Shown here piece after piece: positions 7,954-14,327 of a stretch of 20,016 nt of DNA. The stretch comes from Acidobacteriaceae bacterium (GTDB taxonomy: Bacteria > Acidobacteriota > Vicinamibacteria > Vicinamibacterales > CAVVIG01): positions 1 through 20,016 of the forward strand of contig JAISPN010000025.1 of NCBI GenBank assembly GCA_031274845.1, in the 5' to 3' direction. The notes under the pieces were generated by a model that saw only the letters and a list, made by a program, of their open reading frames with translations, was not told the DNA's origin and did no database searches. The translations under genes were made by a program, and so were the position numbers. Within the stretch, counting starts at the first letter, position 1. Each line of letters starts with the position of its first letter.

Positions 7954-8000
7954 CGCCAACGGCAAGCGTCGGCGAAGCCGTCCACCTTGAGCGCAGTGTC
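7954..8000 (-). repeat. attC-like element A (degenerate)
   Basis: The gap between the Cdd1-like and membrane-protein genes contains GGCGAAGCCGTCC (7971-7983) and then CTTGAGCG, both shared with element B at 10186-10240. CGGC-GAA-GCCG is a small hairpin with an unpaired T after it. The outer box is CGCCAAC (7954-7960), a 5/7 match to the inverse core RYYYAAC. The orientation puts the crossover end at the low coordinate, 3' of the minus-strand gene, as expected for a cassette. Confidence 0.35.
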
Positions 8001-8421
8001 AGGCCATTCTGCCAGATGGCCTGACGACGAGAGCGACGATAACGCCGCCAATGCCCTGCTCCACCAGCGCCCACGCGAAGTCGAGCGGCAGCGCGACATA
8101 GGGAAACCGATAGACGCCGAATAAGACCAGACTGGTTGGCATGAGCCACAGGACGGCCATCAGCCACCCGAACCGCACGCCTGACCAGACGTTCGACGAT
8201 GCAAAGGGGCCAAACGTTGAATACAGCACGGACATGAGCGCAGCCAGCACGACATATCCGGCAAAGACGAGCATCAGGTTTGGCGGCGTCCTCAGCATTG
8301 AGCTATCGACATGGCTTGCAATGAAATCGCGTGCGAGCACGCCGGTGTACAAACCTGCGAGCGAGAACATCACGACCGCTGACGCAGCCGTGGCGAAGAT
8401 GATTCGAAGTGGTGACCGCAT
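7999..8421 (-). CDS. Small integral membrane protein, four helices
   Basis: 140 aa, almost entirely hydrophobic. Four predicted helices lie at about 5-28, 48-68, 83-103 and 110-133. The longest periplasmic or cytoplasmic link (about 29-47, ARDFIASHVDSSMLRTPPN) sits between helices 1 and 2. I recognise no catalytic motif and no named family. AGGAGA lies about 7 bases before the ATG. The start is only 21 bp after the stop of the XRE-2TM regulator gene, so the two are very likely co-transcribed. That makes this a candidate target or partner of the regulator. Function unknown. Confidence 0.75.
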   Translation of the reverse strand: MRSPLRIIFATAASAVVMFSLAGLYTGVLARDFIASHVDSSMLRTPPNLMLVFAGYVVLAALMSVLYSTFGPFASSNVWSGVRFGWLMAVLWLMPTSLVLFGVYRFPYVALPLDFAWALVEQGIGGVIVALVVRPSGRMA

Positions 8422-8442
8422 GTGGTATCTCCTGACCGTGAC

Positions 8443-8931
8443 CTACAGTGGCCGGCCCAAATGTTTCTCGACCTGTTTTTTCTCCCACTCCGCGCCGAAA
8501 AACGGCATCCACTGGAACACCGACGCGGCATGCGCGAGGATGCCAATCCCCCAGCCAAACGCCGGCCAGTAAAACCATAGGTTGTGCGGACTGGTGATCA
8601 GGTTCAGGACAGCGAGACCAGCAATGACGAGGATGTACTGGGCCAGGTGGACGTAAAACCCCTTAAGCTTGCGCACCTTGAACAAGGCAAGCTGTTCCTC
8701 GTGGTTGACCGCGCTTGACGTGGGCATCGCTTCGCATGAAGTGGGCATGGCTTCCTCACTGGATAAGGTGGAAAAATCGACCTCGAATACTGCTGCCAGT
8801 GATTTCAGGGTTTCCGTGCTGGCCGTTTGGCCGTTTTCAATGCGCTGAATGGTTCGGACGCTCAAGCCGCTGAGTTCGGCCAGTTGTTGTTGAGACCATC
8901 CCCGCTGAAGCCTGAGTTTTTGTACCTGCAT
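8443..8931 (-). CDS. XRE-family HTH regulator with C-terminal 2TM domain
   Basis: 162 aa from the ATG at 8931, chosen because GGAG lies 6 bases upstream and the protein then begins exactly with the helix-turn-helix. A 38-codon upstream extension is in frame but looks non-coding. Residues about 1-55 form an XRE/Cro HTH (KLRLQRGWSQQQLAELSGLS, then VRTIQRIENGQTAS). Residues about 95-160 form a '2TM' domain with two helices (YILVIAGLAVLNLI and YWPAFGWGIGILAHAASVF) and the closing EWEKKQVEKHLG typical of that family. Such proteins are thought to be membrane-tethered transcription factors. The linker contains a tandem peptide duplication, EAMPTSCEAMPTSS. A perfect palindrome upstream (8973-8986) could be its operator. 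Confidence 0.88.
   Translation of the reverse strand: MQVQKLRLQRGWSQQQLAELSGLSVRTIQRIENGQTASTETLKSLAAVFEVDFSTLSSEEAMPTSCEAMPTSSAVNHEEQLALFKVRKLKGFYVHLAQYILVIAGLAVLNLITSPHNLWFYWPAFGWGIGILAHAASVFQWMPFFGAEWEKKQVEKHLGRPL
8720..8757. repeat. 21-bp tandem duplication inside the XRE-2TM linker
   Basis: Two consecutive units beginning GTGGGCATSGCTTC (8720-8740 and 8741-8757, the second partial) encode the repeated EAMPTS in the linker between the DNA-binding and membrane domains. Confidence 0.6.
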
Positions 8932-8972
8932 GTGGACTCCGTGAAATCGTGCCTTCACGTTACGGGAGGCTG

Positions 8973-8986
8973 GTTGCGTCCGCAAC
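8973..8986. promoter_or_regulatory. Perfect palindrome upstream of the XRE-2TM gene
   Basis: GTTGCG-TC-CGCAAC lies 42 bases upstream of the XRE start, where a self-regulating HTH protein could bind. No promoter elements were recognised with confidence. A tandem 11-mer, AGGGCGACACG then AGGGCGACACC, follows at 8993-9014. The operator role is inferred. Confidence 0.35.
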
Positions 8987-9045
8987 GACATCAGGGCGAC
9001 ACGAGGGCGACACCATGACGACACGGACCCGACAGCGCCTGACAC

Positions 9046-9834
9046 TTACCGCGCGACGCGGCCCTTCACGGCGTTGGCGCGGGCGCTGTACGTGATGCGG
9101 CCTGTCGCTTCTCTCGGGAGGCGCGCGATGACCCGGGTCTTCAGCAACGCGAGATCCGCGGGCGTCATCACGGCGAGCTTCGCTCCAAGGCTTGGCGCGC
9201 CGAGGACGGTCGTCCAGAAATCCTCGACATCCTCGAACGTCCGGCGCACCACGATCTCCCGCGTCTGGACCGCCTCCAATCCGGCCTCGGTCCACAACGA
9301 CTGTAGAACGTCGATCCGCGACGCGTCCGGGCTTGGCGGCCCCGGCACCGCGATGCCCAGCGCGCGTATTTCCGCATTCAGCGCCTCATAGGGGAAACCG
9401 CCACCTGGCATGTCCCACGCGTACGCGGCCACGAGGCCGCCGGGGCGGACGGCTCGCGTCATTTCAGCCACGCCTTTGGCTGGATCGGGAACGAAGAAAA
9501 TCACCAGCGGCATGACCGCCACATCGAACATCGCGTCAGGAAACGGCAACGCCATCGCATCGCCCTGGTGCCACTGCGCGGCATGGAGCGCCGGGCGAGT
9601 ACGGGCGTAGGCGAGTTGCTGCTCGGACGGGTCTATGCCGTGTACCGACGCGGGATCGCAGCGCGTGACGAGCCGCTCGGTAAATGCGCCGTTGCCACAC
9701 CCCACGTCCAGCCATCGCTGTCCCGGTGCTGGCGCGAGCCAGTCAAGGAACAGCTCCCCGGCACGCTGGCTCCACACGCCCATGTACCGTTCGTAGGCCG
9801 CGCCGTCATTGAAGTGGATGTGATTGGGATTCAT
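9046..9834 (-). CDS. Class I SAM-dependent methyltransferase
   Basis: 262 aa from the ATG at 9834. The longer frame upstream is Arg-rich and crosses a hairpin repeat, so it was rejected. The SAM-binding motif I is LDVGCGNGAF (42-51), followed by VHGIDPSEQQLAYAR (motif post-I with acidic Asp), GDAMALPFPDAMFDVAV (motif II) and EMTRAVRPGGLVAAYAWD (motif III region). This is the UbiE/Methyltransf_11 pattern of small-molecule methyltransferases. The C-terminal part (TFEDVEDFWTTVLG) resembles that of uncharacterised ubiquinone-methyltransferase-like proteins. The substrate is unknown. No strong ribosome-binding site is seen. It lies between the 2-TM gene and the XRE-2TM gene on the same strand, with gaps of 62 and 114 bp, so a shared operon is uncertain. 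Confidence 0.9.
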   Translation of the reverse strand: MNPNHIHFNDGAAYERYMGVWSQRAGELFLDWLAPAPGQRWLDVGCGNGAFTERLVTRCDPASVHGIDPSEQQLAYARTRPALHAAQWHQGDAMALPFPDAMFDVAVMPLVIFFVPDPAKGVAEMTRAVRPGGLVAAYAWDMPGGGFPYEALNAEIRALGIAVPGPPSPDASRIDVLQSLWTEAGLEAVQTREIVVRRTFEDVEDFWTTVLGAPSLGAKLAVMTPADLALLKTRVIARLPREATGRITYSARANAVKGRVAR

Positions 9835-9835
9835 G

Positions 9836-9896
9836 GTGTGCCACGCCCGAACGAAGCGACGCGCAGCGGCGCGTCTTCTGTGAATGAAATGAACGA
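9836..9896 (-). repeat. Strong hairpin, attC-like element D
   Basis: GAAG-c-GACGCGC (9853-9864), loop AGCG, GCGCGTC-TTC (9869-9878) form a stem of about 10 bp with one bulged base, between the 2-TM gene and the methyltransferase. ACGCGCAGCGGCG (9859-9871) is identical to 10199-10211 in element B. The outer boxes are poor matches to attC cores, so it could equally be a terminator-like hairpin without a T-run. Confidence 0.35.
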
Positions 9897-10154
9897 TTAG
9901 GACACGCGGCGTGCTGTGGCCTTGAGGTACTGCCACTCGAACAAATACCACCGGATGGTGCCATAGAGCGCGCCGGCGATCCCCCACCCCACGACCGCCA
10001 TGCCAATAAACGATGGGCTGAGGTCATTGCGGTAAAAGAGAACCGTCATGATCAGCATGAACAATCCATACGACAAAACGCCACGCGTCAGGATGAATTT
10101 GGCTTTCCCCTCGGCGCGTGTCTTTTCCCACCGTTCGAGTGCTGTCGGTCTCAT
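9897..10154 (-). CDS. Small two-helix membrane protein
   Basis: 85 aa. A charged N-terminus (RPTALERWEKTRAEGKAKF) is followed by two hydrophobic helices at about 25-42 (VLSYGLFMLIMTVLFY) and 48-66 (FIGMAVVGWGIAGALYGTI), then a short basic tail. There are no catalytic motifs and I recognise no named family with certainty. AGGA lies just before the ATG. It stands between attC-like elements B and D. Function unknown; its size and pattern suit an accessory cassette gene. Confidence 0.7.
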   Translation of the reverse strand: MRPTALERWEKTRAEGKAKFILTRGVLSYGLFMLIMTVLFYRNDLSPSFIGMAVVGWGIAGALYGTIRWYLFEWQYLKATARRVS

Positions 10155-10185
10155 CGTCCTGAATCTCCAGATCGCCGGGCACGCG

Positions 10186-10240
10186 GTCCAACGCCCACAC
10201 GCGCAGCGGCGAAGCCGTCCGCTTGAGCGGAGCGCTGTTC
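10186..10240 (-). repeat. attC-like element B (best copy)
   Basis: Read on the minus strand, it ends in GTTGGAC (plus strand GTCCAAC, 10186-10192), a full 7/7 match to the integron core GTTRRRY. Inside, CGGC-GAA-GCCG (10207-10217) makes a hairpin with extrahelical T10218, the pattern of attC bottom strands, and TCCGC-TTGA-GCGGA follows. The partner box at the other end (GTTCCTC on the plus strand) is degenerate. It lies between the divergent starts of the 2-TM and SRPBCC genes. Not confirmed by a covariance model. Confidence 0.4.
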
Positions 10241-10271
10241 CTCAGTATCGTCTTTCTTCGGAGCCTCTGCC

Positions 10272-10730
10272 ATGTCCACCACATTTGATGTGTTCATCTT
10301 TGTCCGCAAGCCGGTGCAGGATGTCTTCGCGGCCGTGTACGACCCCGACCAATTACGCCAGTACTTCACCACGGGCGGCGCCAGCGCGCCGATGCGGGCG
10401 GGCGCCACGGTGACGTGGGAGTTTGCCGATTTTCCCGGTCCGTTTCAGGTCAACGTGCTGGAGAGCGAGGCCAACCAGCGCATCACCTTCAACTGGCCGT
10501 CGCGGGAACCGGAGCGCACGGGCCATGTCGACATCCGCTTCGAAGCCCAAGGCGCCAACGCCACCAAGGTCACGATCCGCGAAGGGGGCTGGAACGACAC
10601 GGCCGAAGGGCGGCAGCAGTCCTATGGCAACTGCATGGGCTGGGCGCAGATGCTCTGCTGCCTGAAAGCGTGGCTCGAATACGGAATCAATCTGCGTGAA
10701 GGGGCATATCGAGTCTCCGGCGATCGCTAG
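10272..10730 (+). CDS. SRPBCC / AHSA1-domain protein
   Basis: 152 aa, nearly all one domain. It opens with FDVFIFVRKPVQDVFAAVYDPDQLRQYFTTGGA, the START-like first strand and helices. Then come GATVTWEFADFPGPFQVNVLE, QRITFNWP, TKVTIREGGW and a long C-terminal helix (NCMGWAQMLCCLKAWLEYG). This is the AHSA1 branch of the Bet v 1/SRPBCC superfamily: a hydrophobic-cavity fold that binds small ligands, not proven to act with Hsp90 in bacteria. GGAG lies about 10 bases before the ATG. It is the only plus-strand gene in the accessory cluster and is isolated between attC-like elements B and C. That would be a reversed gene if the cluster is a cassette array. The true ligand is unknown. Confidence 0.88.
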   Translation: MSTTFDVFIFVRKPVQDVFAAVYDPDQLRQYFTTGGASAPMRAGATVTWEFADFPGPFQVNVLESEANQRITFNWPSREPERTGHVDIRFEAQGANATKVTIREGGWNDTAEGRQQSYGNCMGWAQMLCCLKAWLEYGINLREGAYRVSGDR

Positions 10731-10759
10731 ATGGTCGCCCCCAGAAATTCTTCCGAGTG

Positions 10760-10795
10760 GTCCGGTGGGCGCAAGCCGTCCGGCCTGACGACAGA
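10760..10795 (-). repeat. attC-like element C (most degenerate)
   Basis: GCAAGCCGTCCGG (10771-10783) shares AAGCCGTCC with elements A and B and lies at the 3' end of the small secreted-protein gene. The outer box is GTCCGGT instead of GTCCAAC. Weak on its own; listed because of its position and shared core. Confidence 0.25.
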
Positions 10796-10813
10796 CATCG
10801 CGTTTGGCGAGAT

Positions 10814-11248
10814 CTACCGTCCGAGCGCCGCCAGTTTGTCCTTGTCGATGTAGTTGTCGAAGGCGGACATCGCCGCGGCGACGTTCTTGTCTGTCATGAG
10901 TTCCTGCATGGCCAGTTCGCCCAGCAACCGGAACGCCGCCTGAATCGCTAATGGGCCATCCGATCGCAGGGCGGCGCGAGTCTCCGCCGGGCACGACTCG
11001 GTGAGGAGTTTGGTAAACAGGCTCCCGGCGGTCCTGGAGACATCGTCGATCGCGCCCGGCGCGATATTGGAGATGCTCTGCATCTCCGGATGCGCCGACA
11101 TCGCCACGAAAACCCACCGCGCCAAATCCTTGCGATCTTTACCGGTGGTGTTGTCGACGATGCACTTGGCCACCGCATCGCCGTCTGGCGACGCGAATAC
11201 CGGCACGGCGACAAGTGACGCGAGCAGAAACACAACAGTTCTAAACAA
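10814..11248 (-). CDS. Small secreted protein, function unknown
   Basis: 144 aa from a TTG at 11248. This start is preferred over an ATG at 11287 because AGGAGAGG lies just upstream and the signal peptide then starts cleanly (LFRTVVFLLASLVAVPVFA, cleavage near residue 19). The mature part is about 125 aa and mostly helical: AVAKCIVDNTTGKDRKDLARWVFVAMSAHPEM, TAGSLFTKLLTESCPAETRAAL, then AMSAFDNYIDKDKLAALG. Two Cys residues could form a disulfide. It overlaps the 3' end of the GNAT gene by 8 bases and is therefore probably translated with it. Similar short periplasmic proteins exist in gammaproteobacteria as hypotheticals, from memory. No catalytic motif is visible. Confidence 0.75.
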   Translation of the reverse strand: MFRTVVFLLASLVAVPVFASPDGDAVAKCIVDNTTGKDRKDLARWVFVAMSAHPEMQSISNIAPGAIDDVSRTAGSLFTKLLTESCPAETRAALRSDGPLAIQAAFRLLGELAMQELMTDKNVAAAMSAFDNYIDKDKLAALGR

Positions 11249-11789
11249 GAGCCTCTCCTGACGATGAGACGTCGCGAACTTTGGCATAGAGGACGCTGTC
11301 GATCAACTGGCCGTCCTTGAACACGCTCTTCCGCAGCACGCCTTCTCGCACGAAGCCCGCCTTCTCCAGCACGCGCATGGAGGCGAGGTTCCAGATGAAC
11401 ACGGGCGCTTCGAGACGCACGAACTGCGGCTGCGCCAACGCGTATGCGGCCAGTGCGCTGGCCGCGGCGGTTGCGATGCCTCGCCCCCACAGCGATTCAC
11501 CCAGCCAATAGCCAAACTGACCGGTGTACTGGCTGATGCCGTGGCCGGCAATCACACCGATACCGCCAACGGCCTGACCGTCGACATCAATGGCGAGATA
11601 AAGACTGGAACCGGGAGTGGATGCGATGGAGAACCACACGTCCGCATCGGCCTCAGTGTAGGGATGCGGGAACAGCTCGGTCAGGTTACGCCAGACGTTG
11701 CGATTGTTGGCGTGGTGCAGCAGGGCTGGCTTGTCGTCCTGTCGCCATGGACGAAGGAAGCAACCGGCGAGTGTGGTCGGCACGCGCAC
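11241..11789 (-). CDS. GNAT N-acetyltransferase, RimJ/RimL type
   Basis: 182 aa from a GTG at 11789, which has GGAG about 10 bases upstream; a GTG at 11783 is an alternative. An in-frame ATG at 11849 was rejected because it falls inside a heptamer repeat array and adds a non-conserved Arg-rich leader. The fold is seen as FLRPWRQDDKPALLHHANN (N-terminal strand/helix), SLYLAIDVDGQAVGGIGV (strands 2-4), GQFGYWLGESLWGRGIATAA (acetyl-CoA pyrophosphate loop) and WNLASMRVLEKAGFVREGVLRKS (motif B). It transfers acetyl from acetyl-CoA to an amine of a protein or small molecule; the substrate is unknown. Related stand-alone proteins are common in accessory regions and integron cassettes. It is coupled to the following secreted protein by overlap. 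Confidence 0.88.
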   Translation of the reverse strand: MRVPTTLAGCFLRPWRQDDKPALLHHANNRNVWRNLTELFPHPYTEADADVWFSIASTPGSSLYLAIDVDGQAVGGIGVIAGHGISQYTGQFGYWLGESLWGRGIATAAASALAAYALAQPQFVRLEAPVFIWNLASMRVLEKAGFVREGVLRKSVFKDGQLIDSVLYAKVRDVSSSGEALV

Positions 11790-11820
11790 GTGAGGGGATC
11801 TCCGACGCCTGCAGGACCTG

Positions 11821-11862
11821 TTGTCGGTAGTCGCCAGTCCGAAGACCAAGCGACTAACGACT
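11821..11862. repeat. Inverted array of degenerate heptamers
   Basis: Six consecutive 7-mers: TTGTCGG, TAGTCGC, CAGTCCG, then AAGACCA, AGCGACT, AACGACT. The last three are approximate reverse complements of the first three, so the whole can fold into a hairpin (TAGTCGC with GCGACTA, GTC-CGAA-GAC at the tip). It lies between the cold-shock and GNAT genes. There is no T-run, so it is not a classical terminator. Confidence 0.6.
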
Positions 11863-11881
11863 CGAGGCTCACTACTATGGT

Positions 11882-12079
11882 TTATTCGGTGCGGACGTTC
11901 CCCGCGCGTGGACCCTTGGGCGACTGCTCCTCGTCGAAGCTGACCCGCTGGCCCTCGCTCAGAGCGTCGAAGCTGCCCTGAACCGCGCTGCGGTGGAAGA
12001 AATATTCCTGACCGCTGGTGTCGCGAATAAAACCAAATCCCTTGTCACGCTGAATACGCTTGATCGTGCCGCTCGCCAT
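11882..12079 (-). CDS. Cold-shock domain protein (CspA family)
   Basis: 65 aa, the usual length for a single cold-shock domain. The ATG at 12079 is preceded by AAGGAG at 8 bases; a 10-residue in-frame extension is not conserved. It begins MASGTIKRIQRDKGFGFI, with RNP1 as KGFGFI, then RNP2 as EYFFHRSAV (usual form VFVHxSA), and ends in EEQSPKGPRAGNVRTE. It binds single-stranded RNA and DNA and acts as an RNA chaperone in the cytoplasm. Monocistronic, with its own promoter-like sequence and a leader of roughly 65 bases carrying a short repeat palindrome. Many CspA-family genes are controlled by such leaders, but whether this one is cold-inducible cannot be told. Confidence 0.95.
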   Translation of the reverse strand: MASGTIKRIQRDKGFGFIRDTSGQEYFFHRSAVQGSFDALSEGQRVSFDEEQSPKGPRAGNVRTE

Positions 12080-12121
12080 CCGAGACTCCTTCCCGCCGAA
12101 ACCGCTCATGTGCGGCCTCGT

Positions 12122-12144
12122 GTCCAGAGACTGGAAGACTGGAC
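12122..12144. repeat. Repeat-palindrome in the csp leader
   Basis: GTCCAG (12122-12127) is followed by two perfect tandem copies of AGACTGGA (12128-12143). CTGGAC at 12139-12144 is the inverse of GTCCAG, so alternative hairpins are possible in the mRNA leader. Confidence 0.5.
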
Positions 12145-12150
12145 CCTACC

Positions 12151-12177
12151 ACTATACAACGCGAGCCGCCTCTGCAA
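12151..12177 (-). promoter_or_regulatory. Putative csp promoter
   Basis: On the minus strand, TTGCAG (12177-12172), a 15-base spacer and TATAGT (12156-12151) lie about 70 bases before the csp start. The -10 is good; the spacer is shorter than the usual 17. Confidence 0.4.
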
Positions 12178-12246
12178 CCCGTGTATTCCAGCTCGACGCG
12201 CACATCCTGACACCAGTCCCCAACGGATTGATTACGTACACGCGAA

Positions 12247-12278
12247 AGGGCCGGCCCTCGAGAACGAGCACCGGCCCT
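12247..12278 (-). terminator. Terminator hairpin after degP
   Basis: AGGGCCGG (12247-12254) pairs perfectly with CCGGCCCT (12271-12278). The inner CTCG-AGAA-CGAG continues the stem after a 2x2 mismatch. It lies about 50 bases past the DegP stop. On the minus strand only TTT follows; on the plus strand GTTTTCTTTCT follows, so it may also stop plus-strand transcription. Confidence 0.6.
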
Positions 12279-12330
12279 CACGTTTTCTTTCTGGTGTGTG
12301 CTCAAACGATGTCTGAACACACGCTGGCGA

Positions 12331-13845
12331 TTACGACGCGCGCGCCGTCAGGAACAAGCTCTGCCCCTTGCGGTTGACGAGGAGCAGCATCGGCTTGTCG
12401 GACGCCGCGCGAATCGCGCCGCGCAACCCGTCAGCGGTCTGCACCGGCTGACGATTCACTTCGACGATGACGTCGCCCGCCTGAATGCCGGCATCCGCGG
12501 CGCGGCCATCCGGCGTCACCTGTTGCACGAGCAACCCTTTCAGATCGCGCGGCGCGCCTGCTTGCGCGGCCATCTCCGGCGTGAGCGGCGTCACCGCGAC
12601 GCCAAGCGACGCGCGATCGTCCTTCGCGGTGTCGTCACCGCCGCGCGCGTTCTTCGAGGCATCCGCCTCGTCGAGCTTCACGTTGAGCGACGTCTCGCTG
12701 CCATCGCGGATGATGCCAACGGTCGCGGCAGATCCGGGCGTGATGTCGGCCACGCGGTTGCGCAGCGAGTTGAAGTCCTTCACCGGCTGACCGTCGAAGC
12801 TCACAATCACATCGCCGCGCTTGAGACCCGCCTTCTCCGCCGCACTGCCATCGGCTACCGCGCTGACGATCGCGCCGCGTACTTCCTTCAGCCCCATGCT
12901 CTCGGCCATGTCCGACGTGACCGGCTGCACGGTGACGCCAAGTTGTGAACGATGCACGCGACCCGACGTCTTCAGATCGGTCATCACGTGACGCGCCATG
13001 TTCGCCGGAATCGCGAAGCCGATGCCGATGTTGCCATCCGACTCCGACACGATCTGCGAGTTGATGCCGACGAGTTCGCCCTTCATGTTGACGAGCGCGC
13101 CGCCGGAGTTGCCGTGATTAATCGGCGCGTCGGTCTGCAGGAAGTCTTCGTAGCTGCCATCGCCCACCGACGTCGACCGCCCCTTCGCGCTGATGATGCC
13201 CATCGTCACCGTCTGCCCGATGCCGAGCGGGTTTCCGACAGCGAGGACGACATCGCCAATCTGCACCGCGTCTGAATTCCCCAGCGTGAGCGTCGGAAGA
13301 CTCGTCGCCTCCACCTTGATGAGCGCCAGATCGCTCGGCTTGTCGGCGCCGACGATTTTCGCCTTGAGGCTCCGCCCATCCGTCAACTCGACGCGAACAT
13401 CATCGGCGCTATCGACGACGTGATTGTTCGTCAGGATGTAGCCGTCGCCAGAGATGATGACGCCGGAACCGAGACCACGCTGACGGAACGAACGTGGCGC
13501 TTGCTGCTGATTCGGCATCCCCTGCTGACCGAAGAAGCGGCGCATGAAGTCTTGCGGATCGTCACCGTTCCCGCCGAACTGCGTGGGACGCACACGCGCT
13601 TCTGTCTCGACGCGAATCGTCACCACGGCGGGCGCCACCACCTTGACGACATCGGCGTACGAGTCGCGCCCGGCGATCGCCGAGCGCGCGATGACGCTAG
13701 GCGCCTTGGCATCCGCTGCCGCCACCGACGCCGAATCAGCCGCGAAGCCGTGCCACGTCGCACCGCCCGCCACAATCCCGACCGCCGCCACCACTGCCCC
13801 GATACGCGCGCGTCCTGCGCTCAGCGCTCTATAGACATTGCTCAT
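12331..13845 (-). CDS. degP: Periplasmic serine protease DegP/DegQ (HtrA) family
   Basis: 504 aa. One N-terminal hydrophobic segment (about 14-35) acts as a signal peptide or anchor. The trypsin-like domain has the triad His142 (TNNHVV), Asp172 (SDLALIK) and Ser247 (GNSGGAL). The residue two before the oxyanion glycine is His (NHGNSGG), where Pro or Arg is usual. An N-terminal Q-rich LA-loop (about 84-122, FMRRFFGQQGMPNQQQ) is present. Two PDZ domains follow: about 300-390 (GLKRGDVIVSFDGQPV) and about 408-500 (GIQAGDVIVEVNRQPV). Role: degradation and chaperoning of misfolded envelope proteins. GAGGATGAGACG precedes the ATG. The 5' leader holds GGGCGC/GCGCCC (13863-13886) as a short inverted repeat. 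MucD/DegQ naming is equally possible. Confidence 0.95.
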   Translation of the reverse strand: MSNVYRALSAGRARIGAVVAAVGIVAGGATWHGFAADSASVAAADAKAPSVIARSAIAGRDSYADVVKVVAPAVVTIRVETEARVRPTQFGGNGDDPQDFMRRFFGQQGMPNQQQAPRSFRQRGLGSGVIISGDGYILTNNHVVDSADDVRVELTDGRSLKAKIVGADKPSDLALIKVEATSLPTLTLGNSDAVQIGDVVLAVGNPLGIGQTVTMGIISAKGRSTSVGDGSYEDFLQTDAPINHGNSGGALVNMKGELVGINSQIVSESDGNIGIGFAIPANMARHVMTDLKTSGRVHRSQLGVTVQPVTSDMAESMGLKEVRGAIVSAVADGSAAEKAGLKRGDVIVSFDGQPVKDFNSLRNRVADITPGSAATVGIIRDGSETSLNVKLDEADASKNARGGDDTAKDDRASLGVAVTPLTPEMAAQAGAPRDLKGLLVQQVTPDGRAADAGIQAGDVIVEVNRQPVQTADGLRGAIRAASDKPMLLLVNRKGQSLFLTARAS

Positions 13846-14069
13846 CGTCTCATCCTCACAGTGGGCGCGCTTTAGTCATGGCGCCCGCTCTCTAGTTTGA
13901 TTAGACGACCAACACCCTGTCCTGGACGTTACGGCCGGATTACATCGGTGAAAGGTTGGCGATTGACCAGATGCCCAAGGGGTCCAGATTCACTTCACGA
14001 GCGTCATGCCCGCATATTTTGCGGCGCGAACATCAAACGTCAGCGTCTTTGCGCAGCCCGCGCTCCGAG
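13846..14069. other. Leader and gap upstream of degP
   Basis: This 224-bp gap lies between the antitoxin stop and the degP start. It contains the 6-bp inverted repeat GGGCGC (13863-13868) / GCGCCC (13881-13886) close to the start. I could not identify a convincing sigma70 or sigmaE promoter, nor an ORF. Confidence 0.4.
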
Positions 14070-14327
14070 CTACGCGCCTTCCCGTAACCGCCCTGTCACG
14101 TATTTGTGAAGCACGCTGGCGATCAACGTCTGATAGGGCATCCCTTCTTCAAGCGCCTTGACCTGAATATCGTTCAGATCGCCTGATGACAGGCGGATGT
14201 TCACCCGCTTGTCCTTGAGTCCTGTCGCTCGCGCCGCCGCCTTGAACTTTGCAAGTTCGGTTTTCGTCGCAACGGATTTCAGCGCGCCGCGTTCATAGGC
14301 ACTCACTAATCTCTCGCTCATACTCAT
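14070..14327 (-). CDS. CopG-type (RHH) antitoxin
   Basis: 85 aa from the ATG at 14327; a TTG at 14330 and an ATG at 14321 are alternative starts. The N-terminal part (MSERLVSAYERGALKSV) is followed by AKFKAAARATGLKDKRVNIRLSSGDLNDIQVKALEEGMPYQTLIASVLHKYVTGRL. The strand KDKRVNIRLS with the helix DLNDIQVKALEEG and PYQTLIASVLHKY is the signature of the ribbon-helix-helix antitoxins that pair with small BrnT-like or RelE-like toxins. It binds operator DNA and neutralises the toxin. The start overlaps the toxin stop by one base (TGATG), the toxin-first order usual for this family. The antitoxin looks intact although the toxin is shortened. Confidence 0.88.
   Translation of the reverse strand: MSMSERLVSAYERGALKSVATKTELAKFKAAARATGLKDKRVNIRLSSGDLNDIQVKALEEGMPYQTLIASVLHKYVTGRLREGA

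Noticed and set aside
11249..11287. Longer N-terminus for the small secreted protein (ATG at 11287)
   Set aside because: It would overlap the GNAT gene by 47 bp and place a charged leader before the signal peptide; the TTG at 11248 has a strong AGGAGAGG just upstream.
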